From the NCBI GenBank assembly GCA_018396675.1, contig JAGTQX010000015.1:1-50906 (forward strand): a DNA stretch of 50,906 bases. Reading direction: 5' to 3'. The notes under the pieces were generated by a model. That model made no database searches. It was not told the origin of the DNA and saw only the letters and a program-made list of their open reading frames with translations. The DNA comes from Candidatus Bathyarchaeota archaeon (GTDB taxonomy: Archaea > Thermoproteota > Bathyarchaeia > Bathyarchaeales > Bathycorpusculaceae). Position numbers and translations under genes: made by a program. This document shows, in pieces, positions 42,013 through 49,600 of this stretch. Each line of letters begins with the position of its first letter. Positions within the stretch are counted from its first letter, which is position 1.

Positions 42013-43251
42013 ATGGGTGGAAAAACCGATGAAGAAAAGAAAAAAGCGTTGAAAGAAGTTATTAGGCAACTGCATGCTGGCGTTTCTCCCGATCATGTTA
42101 AAGAACAGTTTAGGCATTTTCTCGAGGGAGTAAGCTCGCTGGAAATAGCCAAAATCGAGCAGGAACTTATAAACGAAGGCATGCCGCGAGAGGAAATCCA
42201 AAGACTTTGCGACATCCACTTGGCGGTATTTAAAGAAGAGTTGCAAAAGCAAGACACGAAAATAGCTGCGGAAAACCCCGTTAACATTCTCATGGAAGAA
42301 CACAAGATGCTTCAGCAAATTATAGGGCAACTTGAAGTTTTAGCCGAAAAAGTGCAGAAAGCCGAAAACATAAATGAAGTAAATAGCGAGCTTGCACAGT
42401 TGAAACATATTGCAGAAGAACTTCTGGAAGCTGAAAAGCACTATTTGCGTGAAGAAAACGTGTTGTTTCCCATTTTGGAAAAACACGAGATAACCGAACC
42501 GCCAGCAATAATGTGGATGGAGCACAACCAGCTTAGAGAAAAGAAGAAACAATTAAAAAGCTTGATGGAGGGTTCCTTGAACACAAGCTTTCCAGAATTT
42601 AAGAGACAATTAGCCGAGCTTGCTAACTACATAAGCAACACTCTTTCAAGCCACATTTTCAAAGAAAACAACATACTTTTCCCGTCAGCCTTGCGTGTTG
42701 TCTCAGAACAGGAATGGGCTGGCGTTAGGAGGGATTTTGACGAGATTGGATACTGCTGCTTTACACCCGAACATTTAATAACATTAAAAGCTGGAAAAGA
42801 TGAAAAAATGGAACTGGAGGAAAGGCACATGCCAGAAGAAGGTGTATTACGGTTCGAAACAGGTTCTCTTTCGAAAGAAGAACTTGAAGCCATTTTGAAC
42901 ACGCTTCCAGTAGACATAACCTTCGTGGACAAAGATGACGCAGTGAAGTACTTCAACAAAGCCGAGAAACGCATTTTTGTGCGGACAAAGGCGATTATAG
43001 GGAGGAAGGTGCAACTTTGTCATCCGCAAAAAAGCATCCACATAGTAAACAGAATTATAGAGGCATTCAAAAAGGGCGAAAAGAATGTTGCTGAGTTCTG
43101 GATTCAGGCTGGCGGACGCTTGGTTCACATCAGATACTTCGCAGTTAGAGACAATAAAGGCAATTACTTGGGAACTATGGAAGTGACCCAAGACATAACA
43201 GACTTAAAGAAAATTGAAGGCGAAAAACGGCTTCTAGACTGGAAAGGCTAA
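42013..43251 (+). CDS. DUF438-hemerythrin-PAS sensor protein
   Basis: This 412-residue protein has three parts. Residues 5-75 are DUF438 (KEVIRQLHAGVSPDHVKEQFRHFL...). Residues 88-225 are a hemerythrin-like HHE bundle with metal-ligand His/Glu in EEHKMLQQ, EKHYLREENVLFP, WMEHNQLREK and SHIFKENNILFP. Residues 285-405 are a PAS domain (PVDITFVDKDDAVKYFNKAEKRIF, ending MEVTQDITDLKKI). The known architecture is DUF438-HHE-PAS, possibly binding oxygen, iron or haem. It follows fprA by two bases and precedes the arsenate-reductase-like gene by three, pointing to one operon. Ligand identity is inferred. Confidence 0.9.
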   Translation: MGGKTDEEKKKALKEVIRQLHAGVSPDHVKEQFRHFLEGVSSLEIAKIEQELINEGMPREEIQRLCDIHLAVFKEELQKQDTKIAAENPVNILMEEHKMLQQIIGQLEVLAEKVQKAENINEVNSELAQLKHIAEELLEAEKHYLREENVLFPILEKHEITEPPAIMWMEHNQLREKKKQLKSLMEGSLNTSFPEFKRQLAELANYISNTLSSHIFKENNILFPSALRVVSEQEWAGVRRDFDEIGYCCFTPEHLITLKAGKDEKMELEERHMPEEGVLRFETGSLSKEELEAILNTLPVDITFVDKDDAVKYFNKAEKRIFVRTKAIIGRKVQLCHPQKSIHIVNRIIEAFKKGEKNVAEFWIQAGGRLVHIRYFAVRDNKGNYLGTMEVTQDITDLKKIEGEKRLLDWKG

Positions 43252-43254
43252 ACA

Positions 43255-43662
43255 TTGAAGACTGTCTTGTTTGTTTGTGTTGAGAACAGTTTCAGAAGCC
43301 AAATTGCCGAAGCCTACTTCAACAGGTATGCGCCTGAAGGCTGGATGGCAGTGAGCGCAGGCATAAAACTTGCGGAACAAGTGCACCCTAACGCTGTTAA
43401 ACTGATGCATGAAGAAGGGATAGACATAAGCCATAAAAAACCGCAAATCATGACAAGAGAACTTCAGGAAAAAGCGGACATAGCTATAATAGTTTGCAGC
43501 GGCTCCTTATGCCCAGTGGTTTACACAAAAAATGTTGAAGAATGGAACATGCCGGATCCCGCCAAAATGCCGCTGGAAGAAGCTAGAAAAATTCGAGAGG
43601 CTATAAAAGCGAAGGTTTTAGACCTTATCGAAAGGCTTTCGAAAGAACAGTTGCCACAGTAA
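43255..43662 (+). CDS. arsC: arsenate reductase-like low-MW phosphatase fold
   Basis: This 135-residue protein has the low-molecular-weight phosphatase loop C8-V-E-N-S-F-R14. The second and third cysteines sit at 81 and 86 (CSGSLC), and MPDPAKM carries the catalytic Asp. The three-cysteine pattern matches thioredoxin-coupled arsenate reductases (ArsC), in which an internal disulfide passes to a redox partner. A TTG start at 43255 follows GGAAAGG. No arsenic efflux or ArsR gene is near. A role in redox signalling or phosphotyrosine removal is therefore possible; I prefer ArsC-like by cysteine pattern. Confidence 0.82.
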   Translation: MKTVLFVCVENSFRSQIAEAYFNRYAPEGWMAVSAGIKLAEQVHPNAVKLMHEEGIDISHKKPQIMTRELQEKADIAIIVCSGSLCPVVYTKNVEEWNMPDPAKMPLEEARKIREAIKAKVLDLIERLSKEQLPQ

Positions 43663-43663
43663 C

Positions 43664-44341
43664 CTATAGGATGTATTCAGGGCGCCGCGCGGCAAGAAGC
43701 ACATGTTCCAAGAATGTTTCTTCTGGAACTGCACCGACAAACTCTATTTTCTCGTTTATGACCGTTTTCGGAACGCCCATAACTGCGTATTTTTGTCCAA
43801 GGTGTGGAAACTCGCTAACGTCAATAACATCGGCTTTAATTAAATCGTTTTCCAATGCGAACTTGTAAGCGAGGCTTGCAACCGACGGGCAGTATGGACA
43901 AGTTAAAGTCACAAAAACTTGAATGTGCGCTGGCACGGTTATGCTTCGAAGTTTCGCTCGGGTCTCCTCGGAAACATCCGCTTTCCCACGCGAAGCAATG
44001 GTTATGGCTTCTAAAAGCGTTTCAAACTCATAGCCATATGGCAAGCCGTAAAATCTTAATCCATAATCTTTTGCGCCGACCACCGCTACAGCTGGGACCT
44101 TGTCAACACCGTAAGCTTTAGCTTTTTCAGAATCAGCCAAAAAATCGTAAACCTCAACGCTTATTTTATCGCTTAACGCTGCCAGTTCTTGGATTAAAGT
44201 TCTCGTTTGCGCACAGTAAGGGCACTCCAATTCTTGTGTGAAAACGATAAGCCTCACAGGAGCCTCAAGCTTTCCAGTAAACTCGTCCTGCAAATGTTTC
44301 TTATGTTCTTGCGGAATCATCACCATCACGCCATTAGGCAA
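43664..44341 (-). CDS. protein disulfide oxidoreductase, two CPYC sites
   Basis: This 225-residue glutaredoxin-like protein (PDO) has two thioredoxin folds, with active sites CPYC at 40-43 and 148-151. Conserved cis-proline elements are KVPAVAVVG and GVPKTVIN. PDO is abundant in hyperthermophilic and TACK archaea and shuttles dithiols in the cytoplasm. It could be the reductant of the neighbouring three-cysteine ArsC-like protein, whose gene converges on it with a one-base gap. It follows the 49-residue gene on the same strand. Confidence 0.93.
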   Translation of the reverse strand: MPNGVMVMIPQEHKKHLQDEFTGKLEAPVRLIVFTQELECPYCAQTRTLIQELAALSDKISVEVYDFLADSEKAKAYGVDKVPAVAVVGAKDYGLRFYGLPYGYEFETLLEAITIASRGKADVSEETRAKLRSITVPAHIQVFVTLTCPYCPSVASLAYKFALENDLIKADVIDVSEFPHLGQKYAVMGVPKTVINEKIEFVGAVPEETFLEHVLLAARRPEYIL

Positions 44342-44349
44342 TATGTTAT

Positions 44350-44499
44350 TTATCGTTTGATTTTTATCTCAATTTCCTTCCAGTCGCTTTTAACGCCGCG
44401 CAATGCGGTGACAGCTCCGATGATGGTTCCGCTGAGGATTTTAACTACAAACTCGTTTAAGGCAATTTCTTTTCCATCAACAACAAGTTTCAAATCCAA
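44350..44499 (-). CDS. conserved-type small archaeal protein, 49 residues
   Basis: This short gene starts with TTG at 44497-44499 (a TTG one codon upstream is too close to the ribosome site). The site GGGTGAGA lies just upstream and a CTATAAAA TATA box a further 15-20 bases away. The product begins LDLKLVVDGKEIALNEFV, continues VKILSGTIIGAVTALRGV and ends in EIEIKIKR. It has a beta-hairpin/helix pattern without cysteines or membrane segments and resembles short conserved archaeal proteins with the same pattern. It is eight bases before PDO, forming an operon. Function is unknown. Confidence 0.75.
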   Translation of the reverse strand: MDLKLVVDGKEIALNEFVVKILSGTIIGAVTALRGVKSDWKEIEIKIKR

Positions 44500-44517
44500 C
44501 AATCTCACCCGACATTA

Positions 44518-44528
44518 CATTTTATAGC
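44518..44528 (-). promoter_or_regulatory. TATA box of the small-gene/PDO operon
   Basis: On the minus strand GCTATAAAATG lies 19-29 bases before the TTG at 44499, predicting a transcript with a very short leader. Confidence 0.45.
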
Positions 44529-44631
44529 GCAATTGGTAAAAGTCTTTTGCATTTCTTATTTTTCGCAAATTTTATAGCCAATTACGTTTATATTATAATT
44601 CTGCGTTTTAGCTAGACAAAATGGGTTTACG

Positions 44632-44892
44632 ATGGGTCGTCAGCGTAGAGGTGAAGTTCAGATTCTGACTGAGATTCTATCCTTATCTATTAAGGGCGCT
44701 AAAGCAACTCACCTAATGTATAAGGCTAATTTGAGTTACTCCACACTTAGAAGGTATTTGTCCGCCGCCTTAAAGCAAGGCTTAATCAGCAAAGTCTGCG
44801 AAGATGATGGTTCGGTTATCTATCATATTACGGATAAGGGTAAGCTTTTGCTTGAAAAACTTAAGGAAGTTAAGTATTCAATGCAGCGTTAG
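44632..44892 (+). CDS. winged-helix DNA-binding protein, paralogue A
   Basis: This 86-residue winged-helix protein has GAKATHLMYKANLSYSTLRRYLSAAL as the helix-turn-helix, then GLISKV...VIYHITDKGKLLLEKL as the wing. It closely resembles the protein encoded at 45968 (shared pattern GAK-T-MY-ANLSY-L-YL and a T-KG-L ending), so the two are paralogues. It matches the small archaeal HTH regulators found in large families in TACK archaea. Convergent with 44889-45251, overlapping by four bases. A TATA-like TTTATATTAT lies upstream near 44588. Confidence 0.8.
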   Translation: MGRQRRGEVQILTEILSLSIKGAKATHLMYKANLSYSTLRRYLSAALKQGLISKVCEDDGSVIYHITDKGKLLLEKLKEVKYSMQR

Positions 44893-45251
44893 CCAACGTC
44901 GCATATGGCTATTTCTTTCCTTTTGGCGCCCAGTCTATACTTTAATGTCAAATCGTTCTCAGTGTAGTTTCCGATCATGATGTCCTCTATTTTTATTTCA
45001 GCGTATTTTGGAAGTATTACCTCGCCGGTTGCCGCTTTTTCTTCCTCTATTTTTCTGTTGACCTCGATTAACCATCTTGGTAATGTTACTTTTCCAGTCT
45101 TGGAATCATAATTCAGTATTTTATGTTGGCTAAGTTGGCTTAAGATGACGTGCAGTTTTTCTTCTGGAATTCGCGTTTCTTTGGCTAGCTGCTTGATGCT
45201 TTTTGATTTCTGCTCCTCGAGAATTGTAAGAAGGTCTGCTGTGGTTAGCAT
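44889..45251 (-). CDS. HTH regulator with basic C-terminal domain
   Basis: This 120-residue protein has an N-terminal helix-turn-helix (KSIKQLAKETRIPEEKLHVILSQLSQHKIL) and a C-terminal beta-rich region (GEVILPKYAEIKIEDIMIGNYTENDLTLKYRLG). I do not recognise the family name. It does not resemble the flanking paralogue pair except for the general HTH fold. Convergent with paralogue A. It may regulate the divergent neighbourhood starting at 45378; that is inferred from position. Confidence 0.65.
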   Translation of the reverse strand: MLTTADLLTILEEQKSKSIKQLAKETRIPEEKLHVILSQLSQHKILNYDSKTGKVTLPRWLIEVNRKIEEEKAATGEVILPKYAEIKIEDIMIGNYTENDLTLKYRLGAKRKEIAICDVG

Positions 45252-45377
45252 AAAGTTAAATATGACGCGGTTTCTTTTAAATGGTTGGGAATTTTTTGTC
45301 TATTTCAATTTTATGTTTGTTGTAGAACAATAGACGTTTGTTCTAGACAATTAGCCTAGATTATTCATACTCACCAA

Positions 45378-45386
45378 TTTAAATAG
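45378..45386 (+). promoter_or_regulatory. TATA box of the leader and orphan gene
   Basis: TTTAAATAG predicts transcription start near 45405, close to the ATG of the short leader frame and about 88 bases before the GTG start of the gene. The remaining sequence from 45252 shows no gene. Confidence 0.5.
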
Positions 45387-45404
45387 AGGCGTTACGCTTT
45401 AAAA

Positions 45405-45509
45405 ATGGGAAACTGGGGGAGAAAGGAAGGAAAACGCCACGCTGAAATCAAAAGTTTTCCTATCCGCTTCCAATCAGGAAGGGATCATTCAAGTGGAGCC
45501 TTTAGCTGA
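45405..45509 (+). other. leader with uORF and two exclusive hairpins
   Basis: A 34-codon frame (MGNWGRKEGKRHAEIK...) starts at the predicted transcript 5' end, as a leaderless frame would, and overlaps the next gene's start. In the same leader, GGAAGGAAAAC (45425-45435) pairs with GTTTTCCTATCC (45454-45465) in 11 pairs with one bulge. The competing ATCCGCTTCC (45462-45471) pairs with GGAAGGGAT (45477-45485) in nine pairs with one bulge, covering the ribosome site GGAAGGG. The stems share the four bases ATCC and cannot coexist. This is a switch-like layout; function is inferred. Confidence 0.45.
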
Positions 45510-45891
45510 TAGAAAAGAATTCGTTGAAGACCTTAAAAAGCAGTGGAAAACATTGTGGCGGGAGCGAGTAGACGACAGAGTAAGAGCCGAAGCCATAGCT
45601 GACAAAAACTACGATTTACTGTTCGTTGAAAGAGGCACAGTGATTTTTGCAACCAGAAAATTCAAAATGCTAAGCCTAAGGGAAATCCTACAGTTGCACG
45701 GTGTAATAGATGTTGAAAGAGCGATAGGGCCTCATCCTTCAGTTGGCGGCTGGGGCAAATTCATAAAAACCACGATTGTGCCTCAGCAACGTTCCAGAAA
45801 CGGAAAACGGGTAAGACGATATTTTGAGTTTGAAGAAAAGGAGAAGCAGCAGCTCAAGAAGGGCGGGCGTGGCTGGCTTCACATAGTATAA
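45493..45891 (+). CDS. unknown basic protein behind a structured leader
   Basis: I do not recognise this 132-residue protein. It starts EPLADRKEFVEDLKKQWKTLWRERVDDR, has a central beta segment (YDLLFVERGTVIFATRKFKML) and ends with a Lys/Arg/Glu-rich region and WLHIV. No cysteine, signal or membrane segment is present. The GTG at 45493, with GGAAGGG nine bases upstream, is the first possible start after an in-frame stop at 45400. The ribosome site is held in a hairpin (see 45405-45509), suggesting regulated translation. The positive charge suggests nucleic-acid binding; that is only a guess. Confidence 0.6.
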   Translation: MEPLADRKEFVEDLKKQWKTLWRERVDDRVRAEAIADKNYDLLFVERGTVIFATRKFKMLSLREILQLHGVIDVERAIGPHPSVGGWGKFIKTTIVPQQRSRNGKRVRRYFEFEEKEKQQLKKGGRGWLHIV

Positions 45892-45967
45892 GTCCATAAG
45901 CGCATATAATAGGGCATTCTTTCGCTTTTGCTTGTTCACGTTTTTAGGTTTTGTATGAGGGATTGTT

Positions 45968-46285
45968 TTGGGCAACTATAGAGGACGGTTTGACATAATA
46001 GCGGATATTCTGCGGGTTGTCAGCGGCAACAATGGTGCAAAGAAAACGCAAATAATGTACGGCGCCAATCTAAGCTACAAGGTTTTAACAAAATATTTAG
46101 ACGATGTCTTGGAAGCTTGCCTAATCCGTTTTGAAAAAAATAAGCGATGCTACATGCTTACAGCTAAGGGAAGAGAGTTTCTCAACCATTACCGTGAATA
46201 TTCAAAACGTAACCGCCATTTGGAGCGCCAACTTGAAACCGTTCACGCAAAAAAGAAACTTCTAGAAGAAATGGTGAAAATCTAA
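45968..46285 (+). CDS. winged-helix protein, paralogue B, coiled-coil tail
   Basis: This 105-residue protein has the same winged helix as 44632-44892 (GAKKTQIMYGANLSYKVLTKYLDDVL, wing CYMLTAKGREFL), followed by a charged coiled coil (KRNRHLERQLETVHAKKKLLEEMV), which probably mediates dimers. It begins with TTG at 45968. The next gene's ATG overlaps its stop (TAATG), so regulator and secreted protein are coupled. It may regulate the envelope and glycan genes that follow. Confidence 0.8.
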   Translation: MGNYRGRFDIIADILRVVSGNNGAKKTQIMYGANLSYKVLTKYLDDVLEACLIRFEKNKRCYMLTAKGREFLNHYREYSKRNRHLERQLETVHAKKKLLEEMVKI

Positions 46286-46758
46286 TGAAGAACAAGAAAT
46301 GCGCGGCTTGCATTTCCATCACACTCATAACATTAACGTTTTTGTTGTTTGCTCCTGTTTTCGGCAGTCAAAGTGAGGAGGCAGAAGCACGAATTAAAGA
46401 GGCAGAAAACATGGTTTTGGACTGTTACGGGGCTGTTGTCGAAGCGGAAAAGGCCAGTGCAAACGTCAGTGACATGTTAACAACGCTTAACAATGCAAGC
46501 TGGTCCTTAGCGTTAGCAAAACATGCATATGCAATTGGAGAGTATGATTCAGCTTTAGAGTACGCTAACCAAACCCTAAGAACACTGCAAGGATTTATCG
46601 GTGAAGCAAAAAATCTGCAAGAAAATGCTGAAAAAACGCGGTATTTTGATTTTATGATTAATTTTGTCGGTTCAGCTGTCGGCGCGGTAGCGATTGTTGC
46701 AGGCGGCTATGTCTCTTGGTTTTTCATTAAAAAACGCGGCCGAATCGTGGAGGCTTAA
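46285..46758 (+). CDS. signal-peptide protein with C-terminal membrane anchor
   Basis: This 157-residue protein has a signal peptide (KNKKCAACIS start, core to about 22, VFG cleavage region), a helical extracytoplasmic domain (about 28-112; EEAEARIKEAENMVLD, SWSLALAKHAYAIGEYDSALEYANQTLR), a membrane helix (about 126-148) and a short KKRGR cytoplasmic end. The helical part has a TPR-like look. It is a surface protein likely to work with the DUF1616 protein that follows. I do not recognise the family. Confidence 0.65.
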   Translation: MKNKKCAACISITLITLTFLLFAPVFGSQSEEAEARIKEAENMVLDCYGAVVEAEKASANVSDMLTTLNNASWSLALAKHAYAIGEYDSALEYANQTLRTLQGFIGEAKNLQENAEKTRYFDFMINFVGSAVGAVAIVAGGYVSWFFIKKRGRIVEA

Positions 46759-46763
46759 ACAAG

Positions 46764-47375
46764 TTGCGTATCGCCGAATACGGTCTTCTTTACTGGACGG
46801 TTGTTGGCATAGCAGCGCTGCTTGTGATTTCGCCGTTTTTAAGCCGTGTCTTGGTTTATCCGCGAACAGAGTTTTTCACGGAACTATGGATTTTAGACGC
46901 GGATCGCCGAACTGAAAATTACCCGTTCAACATTACAAGCGGTGAAACCTATAAGATTCATTTAGGCGTAGGCAACCGTTTAGGCTACTGCGCTTACTAC
47001 ATGGTGCAAGTTAAGTTCCGAAACCAGACACAACCAGCACCAACAAGCTTCGGCCCAATAGAAGACCGACTTCCAAGCAGTCTACCGTCGCTTTTCAACA
47101 TAACCACATTTGTGGCTGACGAACAAATCTTAGAAATTCCAGTGACATTCTCTTTCAGCTACGAATGGGATGAGCAACTCTTAAAAGTCAAGTTTTCAAG
47201 CCTAAGGCTAAACAATGCTTGGTTAAACATGAGCGATTACACAATCTCTTGGGACGAGCAAAAGAAAACATTCCAAGGATTTCTATTCTTCGAACTGTGG
47301 CTATATAATAGCACAGTGAATGATTTTCAATATCACAGACGCTTTGTCGGGCTATGGCTCAACATGACGTACTAA
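46764..47375 (+). CDS. DUF1616-type membrane-anchored surface protein
   Basis: This 203-residue protein has one N-terminal membrane helix (about 8-30) and an extracytoplasmic beta-rich domain. The TELWILDADRRTENYPFNITSGETYKIHLGVGN and YYMVQVKFRN segments are typical of archaeal DUF1616 proteins. Several N-x-S/T sequons (for example NIT, NMS, NST) suggest N-glycosylation. It starts with TTG at 46764 and overlaps the GT2 gene at its 3' end. DUF1616 proteins often sit beside glycosylation genes in archaea; function is unproven. Confidence 0.8.
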   Translation: MRIAEYGLLYWTVVGIAALLVISPFLSRVLVYPRTEFFTELWILDADRRTENYPFNITSGETYKIHLGVGNRLGYCAYYMVQVKFRNQTQPAPTSFGPIEDRLPSSLPSLFNITTFVADEQILEIPVTFSFSYEWDEQLLKVKFSSLRLNNAWLNMSDYTISWDEQKKTFQGFLFFELWLYNSTVNDFQYHRRFVGLWLNMTY

Positions 47376-48523
47376 ATTTGCCAATCGTGATGGCATTGAT
47401 GCACATTCTATCTTTGTTATTTGCTTTGCTCCTATCGATTTTTTTAGGCAGTTACCTAACATATTTTGCATATCTTTGGAAACATGCGAAAGCTCCGTGG
47501 AATTTACAATTTGATAGAAATTTTCAGCCGAAAATAACGATTCTAGTTCCAGTCCACAATGAGGAAAAAACCATAGAATCAAAGTTAGAGAACATAAAAA
47601 GCATAGACTATCCGAAGGAGAAAATGGAGGTCATAGTTGTCGACGACGCCTCCGAAGACAAAACTTTGGAGGAAGCCAAGAGTTTCATGGAAAACAACTC
47701 GGATATTAATCTACGTATTATTCGGCAGAATGTGCATGCGGGCAAGTCTGCAGCGTTAAATAAAGCTTTAGAATTTTGCACGACAGATATTGTTGTAGTT
47801 TCGGATGCGGATACGTTTTGGCCTTCTGAAATTTTACAGAAAACACTGCCCTACCTGTCAGATCCGAAAGTTGGAGCAGTTACCGGTAGAGGCGTAAACC
47901 GTAACGCGTTCCAGTCTTGGGTTACAAAAGGCGAGAATTTTTATCTGCGTTTAACTTCTTTGCTGAGGCTTGGAGAGTCTAAAATTCACTCTACAATTAG
48001 GTTTGAAGGGGGTTTTTGTGCGTATAAAAGAAGCGCTTTTAAATGGTTTGATTACGAAACTGGTTCGGATGATTCTGGCACAGCGCTTGAGACTGTTCAG
48101 AACGGTTTTAGGGCGATTATGGCCCCCGAAGCGGTTTTCTACACGGATTTTCCCACGAAATTCCAAGAAAAATTCAAGGTTAAAGTGCGACGTGCCAATC
48201 AATTGATCAGTCTCTGGTTTAAGTGCTTTAAGCTTATGGTTGGTGGAAAGCTTCGTCTTCCAAAAAGAATTGCTATTCCTGAAATAATGCTGTTCATTAT
48301 TGACCCTCTTATTTTCTTGGCTTTGAGCGCCACTACTGTTATCGCGTTGGCTTTGTTTCCTTTATCATTTTTTTCAATAACTCTTACACTTTTAATAGTT
48401 GGCTTTTTAGTCTTTGCTAGGCATGCTTTTGTTGAATTGGTGCTGGATAACTTTATTCTCTCTTATGCGTTAGTGACTTTCCTTGCTGGGCGACGATACG
48501 TTGCATGGGGCAAACCCGATTAG
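47354..48523 (+). CDS. family 2 glycosyltransferase, membrane-bound
   Basis: This 389-residue GT2 protein has an N-terminal helix (about 13-40), the GT-A domain (PKITILVPVHNEEKTIESKLENI, VIVVDDASED, VVVSDADTFW for the DxD metal site, GAVTGRGVNR) and a basic RRANQLISLWFK acceptor-side motif. Helices near 315-345, 350-368 and 370-385 anchor it. Such enzymes build lipid-linked glycans or polysaccharide on the cytoplasmic face. It overlaps DUF1616 by 22 bases. The oxidoreductase downstream suggests sugar supply for the same glycan. Confidence 0.92.
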   Translation: MAQHDVLNLPIVMALMHILSLLFALLLSIFLGSYLTYFAYLWKHAKAPWNLQFDRNFQPKITILVPVHNEEKTIESKLENIKSIDYPKEKMEVIVVDDASEDKTLEEAKSFMENNSDINLRIIRQNVHAGKSAALNKALEFCTTDIVVVSDADTFWPSEILQKTLPYLSDPKVGAVTGRGVNRNAFQSWVTKGENFYLRLTSLLRLGESKIHSTIRFEGGFCAYKRSAFKWFDYETGSDDSGTALETVQNGFRAIMAPEAVFYTDFPTKFQEKFKVKVRRANQLISLWFKCFKLMVGGKLRLPKRIAIPEIMLFIIDPLIFLALSATTVIALALFPLSFFSITLTLLIVGFLVFARHAFVELVLDNFILSYALVTFLAGRRYVAWGKPD

Positions 48524-48551
48524 AAATGTTGAAAGAAGGGGAGGGGGGTAC

Positions 48552-49595
48552 ATGATTAAAGTTGGGGTCATCGGGCTTGGGCGAATGGGCATGCTTCATT
48601 TAATGAATGCGACAAAGATTGAAGGTGTTAAGGTTGTGGCAGCAGCGGATTCCTCAAAAAAAGCACTTAAAAAAGCAGAAATTCTCGGCGTCAAGGAGTT
48701 GTTTGAGGATTACCATAAACTTTTGAATACTTCTTCCGATATTGATGCCGTTATTATATCGTTGCCCAATTTTCTGCATCCAGAAAGCATCCGGTTAGCC
48801 TTAGAGGAAGGGTTGAATGTTTTTGTTGAGAAGCCTTTAGCGAACACGGTTGAAGAATGTGAAGAAATTGCTAAGCTTGTGAGAAAAAGCGGTCGCAGAC
48901 TAATGGTGGGGCATTGCCTTCGTTTCTTGGGAGTAATTGAAAAGATGAAGGGCAGTCTAGACAAGGGAATCATTGGAAGGCTTGAGGTTGCTACGCTTGA
49001 GGAAGTGATTAACGGCCCGTTTGCTCATCCGCGTGTTCCTGCTCCAGTGTCTGATTGGTGGTTTGACCCGAAAAAGTCTGGTGGCGGCGCTCTTCTCGAC
49101 ATTGGTTATCATATGATTGATTTGTTCAGGTTTTTTGCCGGTGACGCTGAGGTTGTTTTTTCTTCTTTGGATCATAAATTTAGCCTCCCAGTTGAAGATG
49201 GCGCCATACTTGTACTCCATTCTGACGAGAGCGCCGCAAAGGGCATAGTCAACAGTGGATGGTATCAGCAGACAATTTTTCCAAAATACAATTTTAGGGC
49301 GATTCTTCACGGCAACGCCGGTTTCCTTTCAAGTGACTATATGGTGCCGCGCAACTTGTATTCGCACGCTGCCAAAGAAGGCGTTAAAAACCTCTTCAGG
49401 AAGGTTGTTGGAAAGAAAGTTAGGTATCTGTCTTACACGTATTATTATGAAGCGTTCTACCGAGAGCTGGAACATTTTTTCGACTGTATTAAAAAAGATG
49501 TTGACCCTCTGGTTTCTGTTGAAGACGGGTTAAACACCGTGAAACTGATTAGGCAAGCATATGCTTTGGCCGATGAAAGTTCTTGCAAAAAGTGA
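48552..49595 (+). CDS. Gfo/Idh/MocA family oxidoreductase
   Basis: This 347-residue NAD(P)-dependent sugar oxidoreductase has a Rossmann start (KVGVIGLGRMGMLHL), ADSSKKALKKAEILGV, VISLPNFLHPESIRLALE, the EKPLA motif and the FDPKKSGGGALLDIGYHMIDLFRFF active-site segment with the catalytic Lys/Asp/His region. A strong GGGGAGGGGGG precedes the ATG at 48552; an earlier in-frame ATG at 48483 lies in the GT2 gene. It probably modifies a nucleotide-linked sugar for the surrounding glycan genes. The specific sugar is unknown. Confidence 0.92.
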   Translation: MIKVGVIGLGRMGMLHLMNATKIEGVKVVAAADSSKKALKKAEILGVKELFEDYHKLLNTSSDIDAVIISLPNFLHPESIRLALEEGLNVFVEKPLANTVEECEEIAKLVRKSGRRLMVGHCLRFLGVIEKMKGSLDKGIIGRLEVATLEEVINGPFAHPRVPAPVSDWWFDPKKSGGGALLDIGYHMIDLFRFFAGDAEVVFSSLDHKFSLPVEDGAILVLHSDESAAKGIVNSGWYQQTIFPKYNFRAILHGNAGFLSSDYMVPRNLYSHAAKEGVKNLFRKVVGKKVRYLSYTYYYEAFYRELEHFFDCIKKDVDPLVSVEDGLNTVKLIRQAYALADESSCKK

Positions 49596-49600
49596 AGCCT

